Assembly (NCBI GenBank): GCA_947652115.1
Contig: OX393563.1
Location: 29,277,603 to 29,341,602, forward strand
Direction of reading: 5' to 3'
Length of the DNA: 64,000 bases
Source of the DNA: Blastomussa wellsi
Lineage: Eukaryota > Cnidaria > Anthozoa > Scleractinia > Plerogyridae
Below the pieces are notes generated by a model, which did no database searches, had not been told where the DNA came from, and saw only the letters and a program-made list of their open reading frames with translations. Both the position numbers and the translations under genes were made by a program. Below, piece by piece: positions 38,901 through 47,900 of the stretch (position 1 is the first letter of the stretch; each line of letters begins with the position of its first letter).

Positions 38901-41900
38901 AGCTTGTAAGTGACAGAAGAAAGTATTAAGTCCCTGTCATTATCTTCAATTTCTCCTTTCGCCATTTTTTAACATTCCTAAAAAACAAAACAATAACATT
39001 TCAGTTTAATTTATGATCATTGAAAATGTCTGTTAACCTTTTTTTAGGGCAAAGAAGAATGTGCAGATGCCAAAGACCCATTTCTACTCCCCCTGGATGG
39101 GATGCTAGTCCATCGCATGGTTACCCCCCCCCCCCCCCAGCAGTAAATTCGCCGGTACCCATTTACTAACCATAAGGCCACTGCGCCTCGCCACAAATGT
39201 TACTCGCTCGAAGTTTTTATCATTTATCGTATAGTTTGTTGAAATCACGAATGACTGAATTGGTAGTCTCAAAATTAATATATGAACGCCAAAGCAACAA
39301 TTTTTCCTTTTTAGCCCCAGCAACGAAGAAAATTCATCCAGTTGTTTACATTCGAAAAATTCTCAAAAGTATTGAACAACGATGAAACAGACTGTTGCGA
39401 CCCCGAGAGACTCGCATATGAAAGGGGCGGGGATGCTCGTAGGAAATTTTGAATCAAAGCCCAAGAGGAGACCCGTCTGGGCGTGGCCCAAGCTTTCTTT
39501 AGCCGTAAATAAGACCACGAACTTTTATTATATGAATCGAGTAAATAAGACGAAATAATATACATATCATATATTTATATTTTGTATTTCTTCGCGTGCA
39601 ACCCTAAACGGGACCATCACGGCAAAGTCTAATGGCGTTTTGCCCAGAACATCCGAAACTTACAGCCCTAAGCGAGACGACGAGCTTCCCCGCCCCTTTC
39701 ATATGCGAAAACCCTCGGGAGATGCGCCGCACTACCCGTAACTCGCGCCTTTGGCGCTTGTGTAACGCACTCTATCGTTTCAGACCTCTAGCATCACGTT
39801 TTTTCCTGTTAACCCGCGTACGGCAAACTTCAAAATAGGCTCTGCCGTCACGTTTCCTGTTTGCGGTTCACGTTTCAACTGCAGGAACCTCTCCTTGTGG
39901 TATGTGGACTATGGCAAAGTATTTTAGCCACTTTAACTGGGCAATCCGGCGTTTAAAGGAAACCTCGGCTAAAAAACACTTCTGCCCAAAATAGTAAATT
40001 TACCTTTGTCTTAATCCATTTTGGCGGTTAAAAGTCACGGATTCACTTGTTTATTCAAATTCTTCGCCTTCGATTTGTCGAGTTTTTTGCTTTCAAATTT
40101 CCCGCTGGGCGCCATTCTTTTATCGCAAAGTTTGCTGGGAGATTATGACGTCAGTGCGTTGTCGACTTTTCAACATGGCTTCCAGTTTGTAAGAAAAGTA
40201 GGATAAACACTGTAAACAAAGGACTCGACATGCCGCATTGTTGCGCGTTTGGGTGTAACAATGAATCAAAAACACAGAACGAAAAAGGACAGGCCGAAAA
40301 ACACCTCACGTTCCATCGGATTCCCGGTAATGATAAAAAACAACTACGAAAGAAGTGGCTAGTTGCCATTGGTCGTCCGTTTAAGAATTTGCCAAAGTGT
40401 CCTTATCTTTGCTCGGATCATTTTGATCCCAGTTGTTTTGACGAAAGCGTTGATCTACAGAATCAGCTGATGGGAGGATCAAAGCGAAAGCTTAAAAAAG
40501 ATGCCGTTCCAACCATTTTCTCACACAAACCGGCATCCAAACTGAAAGCACGTGTTACCAGTGTAGCCAGAGCTGCGAAACGGAAGCGTCAGGAGGTGAG
40601 AATAACATTCGATTTTGTAAAAAATAATGTATTTAAAGTAAAAAAGAACTTTTTGATCAATGAAAAAGGCTCGCATGACCTTATTTGTAATGACTTACTC
40701 TAATAAAATAAGCTTATTACAAATTTCTTTGTGCCTTTGTCTGGTCACTTATTTTATATTCACTTATGCCTGTTTTGAAACGTCTGAAAATATTTCTGAA
40801 GGCCAGCGTCTATTATTTTTGTGTTTTATTTCTGGAAGTATTGAAGCATTTGACATTTTAAACAGAATCGATATCAATATAAAATATCTAAAATAAAATT
40901 TCCTTTTGGTTGCTAATGACAGATTCTAGATGAGCTTGAGTCCTTAGAAAAAAGGACCAAGTTGGAGCTTCAACCTGTCACTTTTCAAGAGCACACTCCT
41001 AGTACAAGTTCAACAACTGTTTCTTCTGTCACAGTTTCTTTTGCTGATGTTTCACCTGGGACTTCTCAAGGGGAAAGCCCTTGTCCTGTAACCACAAGTC
41101 CAACAGCTATTTCCTCTGACACTCCTTCTTTTGACACAGTTTCTTCTGATGTTATATGTGAAACTGTTTCATGTGACTTGGAATGCACACCCACCAGTTC
41201 TGATTTAACAAGTTCAGCTGAAACATCTAATTCAAAGACTGAGTATAATAAAAGTGAAAGTCACAGTGGGATCCCTATGGTCAATGTAGGCATGCAGTTT
41301 CCATTAGATGTTGCCCAAGAAATATTCAATGAGCATTCATACTGTTCCTTCAAAGTTTTAAAGGAACAAGAGCGCAGCAATGAGGCTTTACAAAATGCTC
41401 CCTTACAGGCAACCCTAGCTAAAGAAGCAGAAGAAGTCTCTAATGAGCTTAATTTCTCTCCACCACCCTACCAAGAAATTGAAAGTGTCTCTATTGATTC
41501 TGATGAGCTTGATTTCTGCCCACCATCCCCAGAAATTGAAAGTGTTTCTATTGACTATGATCCTGATTATGAATACTCATCTCAGTCCTCTCAAACAAGT
41601 ACAGCACCAAGTGTAGATGAAAATGATGAATGCTTCAATACTTCTAGTGCTAAAAGAATTTTGCTTGTTTATGAAGACAGACTTAGAGAACTATTAAAAT
41701 TCTGTCCAAAATGTGGTTCTCCAGTGAACACAGAGGAGATTGAGGAAAGAGAAAACGAAGGTACCCAGTACTCTGTTAAAGTAGCTTGCTTGAATGGTTG
41801 TAACTTTACCTGGCAATCACAACCTTCCATTCCTGGAGTGAAAGGTGAAGGAAATTTAGCACTATCTGCTGGTTTATTTTTCAGTGGAATACAATTTGCC

Positions 41901-44900
41901 AAATTTCAGCAGTTTGCTTCTGCAATTAATTTGAAGTCTATTGGAGCTGATTGCTACTATACCTTGAGGGAAAAATATGTATTCCCTGTTATTGACACTC
42001 ACTGGCAGACTGAACAAAACAGGGTATTTAACAGTCTTGAAGACAGGGGGGAGTCAGTGACACTAGCCGGTGATGGGCGCTGTGACTCTCCTGGTCACAG
42101 TGCTAAGTATGGGACTTATACAATGTTAGATGTTAAAAGTAACAAAGTCGTTGACTTCAAAGTTGTGTCAGTGTGCGAGGTGAAAAACTCAAATGCCATG
42201 GAGAAGAAAATATATTTTAATAAGTTGACACTCGAGTCACAAGAAAAAAAATAAAATTTATTTACTTGAGTTCATACCAACTGAATAAATATACATACTC
42301 ATTGGGGAGTTCTGAAGCGGAAAAATCCATGCCTTGCATCAGATGTTTTATTCGAACAAGGGTTGTTTTTAACACGGCTCGATTCAGACAAACTGCCCTG
42401 AAATCATCGTGCTGAATTATACACGTAATCGGCTCGCTGTTTGCGTCCGTTAAAGCTGATGCTTGAGCAACTTCTTTGCAGCACAGACATTCCCTCGGGT
42501 GGTTCAATGTTGCTGCCGTGCAGTGTGAACATTTACACCAGTCCAGGGTGACTAGCCGACCGAAAACTTCTTCATCGCTGCCATCGGAATACTCGCTTTC
42601 ACTCGAGTTACTGCTTTCTTCGCCTTCTTTATATTCTGCCTCAAAATTATACGGAGTGACAACAAATTCCTCTGCGGAAGCCATATTGAAACACTCTCCG
42701 ACGCAGTGACGTCACTAATTCCCACAAACCTTTGCGAAAGAAAGCATGGCGGCGAGCGGGAGATTCAAAAGTCAAAAACCTGCAAAAACTGACGCTTCGC
42801 ATTCGAATCATGAAATGAAATATTAACTCAAAACCACTGGAATTGTTTAAGTGAGGCACCAAGTAAGTTTTGACATCAAAACTGTTTTTCAGCCGAGATT
42901 CCCTTTAATACTAAAAATTGGGAATTTTTATGTGTGTGATACTTGATGAACTGGCCCTTTTGCCGTAGTTCCAACCTTGCAATCAGTTTGGTTTTAAATC
43001 ACTTGCAGTGACGTCTGGTACGAGCTTTCCTTTATCAAGAGATCCGGCAATAACAAGCCAAGCAGTTTTATTCATCGTTTCGTGGTCTCCTGCATCCAAA
43101 TGTTGTATACACGCTTTGAATGTAAGAGGTAAAGGAGGTACGTCAGGACATTTTGTGTCATTTTTTGCGACCAACCAAATTACATTTGAAACGTGGGAAA
43201 CCTTAAAATAATAGTTTACTAAGGTAGGAAAACATCAAATAGGTGATACTAAATCAAAAAGGAACAAGGATGGTTAAGGATGGAGAAGATTGAAACGGAT
43301 TACAAATGACGATTTTGAATAAAAACAGGCTATTTTTTTTTCAAAATACACAAAGTGTGACGTAGCTCCTTTAAGCATTCCACGGCTGGATGTTTACGAG
43401 TTTGGGATGTTCTTATTGAAGTAGATGGAGTGAATAAAAAACACAAAGAGAACTTCAACATGGCAATAATGAAGTTGCACAAGCCTAAATTTAATATTTA
43501 GTGGGGAAACTGTTTGTTGAAATAGTAAAATCTGTGTTTTTTTTATTATTATTTTTAAAAATAATTATTCAACATTGCTTTGAACTCAAAGATAAAGTGC
43601 GTGCAGTATAAACTTCCAATAACAGACTAAATAAATGAATAAATAAATAAACGTTCCAATCAAATTTTAAGCTCAGTATGAGACGCCATATTTTTGTCCT
43701 TCCGTCCGAGGGGCCCAAATAGGGCCGCCGTGATGCCAGAGAAACCATCTGGAATTCAATTTGTGATATAATAGCGACTACTTTTGGCTCATTAGGCTCG
43801 ACTTCACATAGGCATAGAAAAGTCGAAATGAAAGCCAAATTATAGCTAATACTTTTACCCTGATATTCCCCGCGTTCGGCCGCCATCTTGAATTCTTGTT
43901 TTGAAAATGCTCATCGCCATGGTGATCATTATGGTTCGTGACGTAAAGCATTGTTCTCGCTTCTTCCAAAACTGGCATACTACCGGACTTTTACAGGAGA
44001 CAACGAATGCTTGGCTTGTTATTACCTGACCTCTCGATCAAGAAATTCTCGTATTAGACGTCACTGTAAGTGTTATAAAACCTAATTGATTGCAATCGAT
44101 ATGGCAAGGGTGGAACTACGGTGAAAGGGCAAAATTTATTGGCCAATAATTATTTCAACTAGCAGAGCTAGTCTTTTTCAAGGCCTGTTCTACAAGTAGC
44201 ATGCACATACAAATGCCCAATTTTTAATATTAAACGCCGGCTTGTCCCGTTAAAGTGGATGAAATACTTTGCCATATTCCATATACCGCAAGGAGAGGTT
44301 CCTGCAGTTGAAACGTAAACCGCAAACAAGAAATTTGACGGCAGAGCCTAGGTCAAGTGATATTTTGAGGTGCTATTGCGGGTTAACAGAAAAAAACGTG
44401 CTGCTAGAGGTATCAAATAATAGGGTGCGTTACACAAGCGACAAAGGCGCGAGTTACGGGTAGTGCGGGCGCATTCCCGGGGGGACTCGCAAATGAAAGG
44501 GGTGGGGATGTTCGTCGTCTCGCTTATTGGTGTAAGTTTCGGATTTTGGTCTCACTTCTGATGTTCTGGGCAAAACGCCATTAGATTTTTCCGTGAAGTT
44601 ACCGTTTAGGGTTGCACGCGAAGAAATATTAAAAAATATATATATGATATTTATATTTTTAATTCGCCTTGTTTACTCGATTCATATAATAAAAGTTTTT
44701 GTGGTCTCCTTTAGGGTTCAAGCTTGCGTGACGCCCAGATCTATCTCCTTTAGGACTTTAATTCAAAATTTCCGACGAGCATCCCCGCCCCTTTAATATG
44801 CGAGTCCTCCCCCCTGTGGTAGCGCAACAGTCTGTTTCATCGTTGCTAAATACTTCTGATAATTTTCAAATGTAAACAACTGAATCAATTTTCTTCGTTG

Positions 44901-47900
44901 CTGGGGCTACAAAGGCCAAATAGCTGCCTCCAAATTTACTCATTGGGGATTTCAACAAACTGCATGAAAACATGTTATCTTTACATGTGAAGATATCACC
45001 GTTGCTATGGTTATGAAATTGTGCCTTTCGCAGCAAAAGTGGAAAGTTTTGGACGTTGATTGGTGTCTAAAAAGTAAATAGAATGTTACATGGCCGCTTG
45101 GAGATATGAAATTTCTCTTCTCGTGTTGAAACATATTTTACTCGAAGAGAAATTTCGTATCTCCGCACAGCCATGCAATATCCTGTATGTTATAACAGAA
45201 ATATTCATTAGTATTTTCAGTGGTAGAGAAAGTACACTACTGAAGATTTCAATACGCGAAGAGCGTCAGTCCATTACGTTCCATTTTCAAAGAAAATGTA
45301 ATTACTATTTGCCAAACTACGAGTCAAAGGTTTTTTACGTTTTGCGTACTTTCACGGACATTTTTAGCAAGAAAGGAAGGATAAAAGTTCAATTGAATCG
45401 CTGTCTCTCCATAAAAACAATGCCGAGTTTTAAAAGCTAAGTTGCGTTCTGTGTTTAATAATCACTGATTGCTCTTAACAATGAAACTGAGACGTGCGGT
45501 ACCCTTCCCGTATGTTTCAAACTACGAAATGCCTTACTAATTCTTTGAAAACGGAGGCTTTTACAATGCCCGATGCTTGTATTCTGTAAATTTTCACTCA
45601 TTTAATTTACTTCGGAAGATCATAAATCTCTTCAAGTTGTTGCTTGAAAGTGAAACAATCTCTTCAAAAAGCCTTATATTGGAAGTGGCATTCAACGAAA
45701 TCTTTAAACGGCTGCTACCTTTTCCTTTTGTTTCAAAATTCGGCCTAAAATGCCAACTGCAGTTATTATACGACTCACTTACTTGCTTTGACAGAGACAT
45801 GCTGATCAAATTATCTCTTCTTGTCGCACTTGAAATGGAAAGATCTCTTTCGCCTCTAGTTGTAGATTACTCAGTCACTGAGTCGCTCAACTTTAAGGTT
45901 TGTCGATTTTATAGCCGAAGAAAAGAAACAATAATATCAAAGTGATGATAGACATATCAAAGCAAGTTTGCCGGGTATCCTTACCGGACATACCATGTGC
46001 GTTCGCCGCCTATTGATGCATTGCCAACTTAAATGTGAGTTAATATAAATGTCAAACAATATGTTGTTGGTATAGCCTAGTATATCGTCATTCTGGAAAT
46101 CTTAGGTAGGGTCTTAGGTCTATGAGCGATACCTCAGGGGCACTGGTCAATTCAAATCGGTTTACAATAGGGTGCAAACTCTCTATACAAGGTTTGAACG
46201 CAATATTTTTGTTTAATGATTCGTTTCAATGGCTACACGTAGTCCAAACGAAGCGCCATTCCCCGCAGCTCTTAAGAGGGCTAATTAATTAGGGGTTTTG
46301 ACATTGAATATATTGACACGTGCAGTACAGAGAAACCCAAGAAGAAAACAAAATTAAGCTAAGTGACATCACAACCTCTATAGGCCTTTTCAAGTCTTTA
46401 GTCAGCTATATTTTATAACTTTTATGTACCTCGACAACAACTTAAAAAAGAAACGTTCAATTGTTTACAAACCAATGTTGAGCGGACAGGAATATCAAAA
46501 CATAACTCAAGGCGAAAACAAAACTGTGGGATTACCATTATCCCGGTCATTAAAATGTAATAAAATTTTCCTGCTTCCCAGCTGTTGCCACAGGTCACTC
46601 AGTAGTTTTGTTTAATAAGCAGCATGAATAAATTCACTTAATGGATTCACGTGAACAACATTTGGCAGAGATGCGTTCACTTCAGAGATTTATTTGCAAG
46701 ATTTTGGGGTTTACAGACACTGTAGCCGTATTCGCTTCCGAAGCGCGATTTTTAAGATTTAAGGTGTTCTTCCGAGCATGTTATCTCCGAAACGAAGTCG
46801 GTGACCCCAATTTTTTTACACTTCTGACATTAATAACTCGTTAACTGGCAGTGGTGAAAGTCTAAAAAAATCGATGTTAGAAATTTTTTGCCCGAACAAG
46901 GACGTTCGCGCAAAATTTTTGCCGGGAACTGGGCACGCGCGCCACGTTTAATCCCTATGTGCTGCGACACTGGGTGCAACGCGTCGATCCAAAACAGTCA
47001 TAACTAATCTCATTTGTTGTGTTGTAAATCTCTTTCTTGTGGATTTTTTTTTTCGCAGAGAGACGGAGCACACATGCGAAGATTTTTCAGGGAGGTTTAC
47101 ATGGACAGCGTATTCCCAATATTAAATTCCACTGACCTGCCACCATACATCTGGGGTATCGATGAAAGAGAAAAGGTGAGGCTATTGCCTTCGAAATATT
47201 AAGGTGGTTATTTCTTTCTCCGTGGGAGGCGCGTTGGTATAATGGTTAGGGCGCTGGTCTTCGGATCGAACGATACGAATTCGAGCCCGGAGCACTGCGT
47301 TGTGTTCTTGGGCAAGACACTAAACTCTCAGCGTCTCTCTCCACCCAGGTGTATAAAGGGTACCGGTGAAATAATGCTGGGGGGTGACGCTGCGATGGAC
47401 TAGCATCCCATCAAGGGGGGAGTAGAAATATTCCTAGCCGCTTAATGCTACAGAAACCGAGATGCGCTCTGGCAGTACGGGCCACTTGGCAAGAGGCCTT
47501 ACCTATTTCCTTCTCCGTTTCTTTAAATGTCAGAAACTCTTCTTTTCCGGCAGTTAAGGTAATTCCCTTGTTTTGCACTGCGCAACCTCTTCTGCGTGTA
47601 ACATTGCGACATGCAAGATGGCGGCGGTTCTTCCTGCTAGTGTGAAAAGGTCGAACAAGGGCCGCTTTTGCAGAGCTAAAGCTTTTATTCGTAATAAGAA
47701 TGCCGCAAATCGGCTTACAGCTTCCTGGTATGCTATTTTGTGTTTCGTCCCAGTCCCCACGGCGCAAATTCTCCATCCTGACTGCGATCTCAACCTTCCA
47801 CGGCAGTTTGTGAGGAAACAAGCACGGTGACCCCCGATTGTTTTTTAAGATATTTGCGAAGAAGAAAAAAAGTTTGATAGTAGAAACCTTTTTTTGGAAA

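Larger units (their letters stand above)
31377..39087. repeat. large imperfect palindrome holding two GFP-like copies
   Basis: Left arm ~31,377-35,421 and right arm ~35,617-39,087 are inverted copies with a ~195-bp spacer. Matching landmarks include GFP exons 2-5, the family-A SINE upstream of GFP (33,275-33,533 against 37,049-37,340) and the inner ~1.4 kb ending in CAGCTATATTTT near the centre. The arms differ by substitutions, indels and later insertions (MITE in GFP intron 4 and SINE B at 34,139 in the left arm only; a SINE fragment truncating the right arm). Arm ends are approximate. Confidence 0.88.
39304..44925. mobile_element. THAP-transposon-like block with ~650-bp inverted repeats
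   Basis: Left repeat ~39,304-39,957 and right repeat ~44,232-44,925 are inverted copies with diagnostic blocks: GCCCCAGCAACGAAGAAAAT, GTTTACATTTGAAAA-like, GGGCGGGGATGCTCGT, GTTCTGGGCAAAACGCC, TTCAACTGCAGGAACCTCTCC, GGCAAAGTATTT. Between them lie a THAP/transposase-like gene on plus and a P2X7-C-like ORF on minus. The size and layout suggest an autonomous cut-and-paste transposon or a composite of two. I could not find a clean TTAA or other target duplication at the outer ends, so limits are approximate. Confidence 0.65.

Noticed and set aside
42262..42684. A P2X receptor gene
   Set aside because: Only the cysteine-rich C-terminal-type module is present, with no transmembrane or ATP-binding part.
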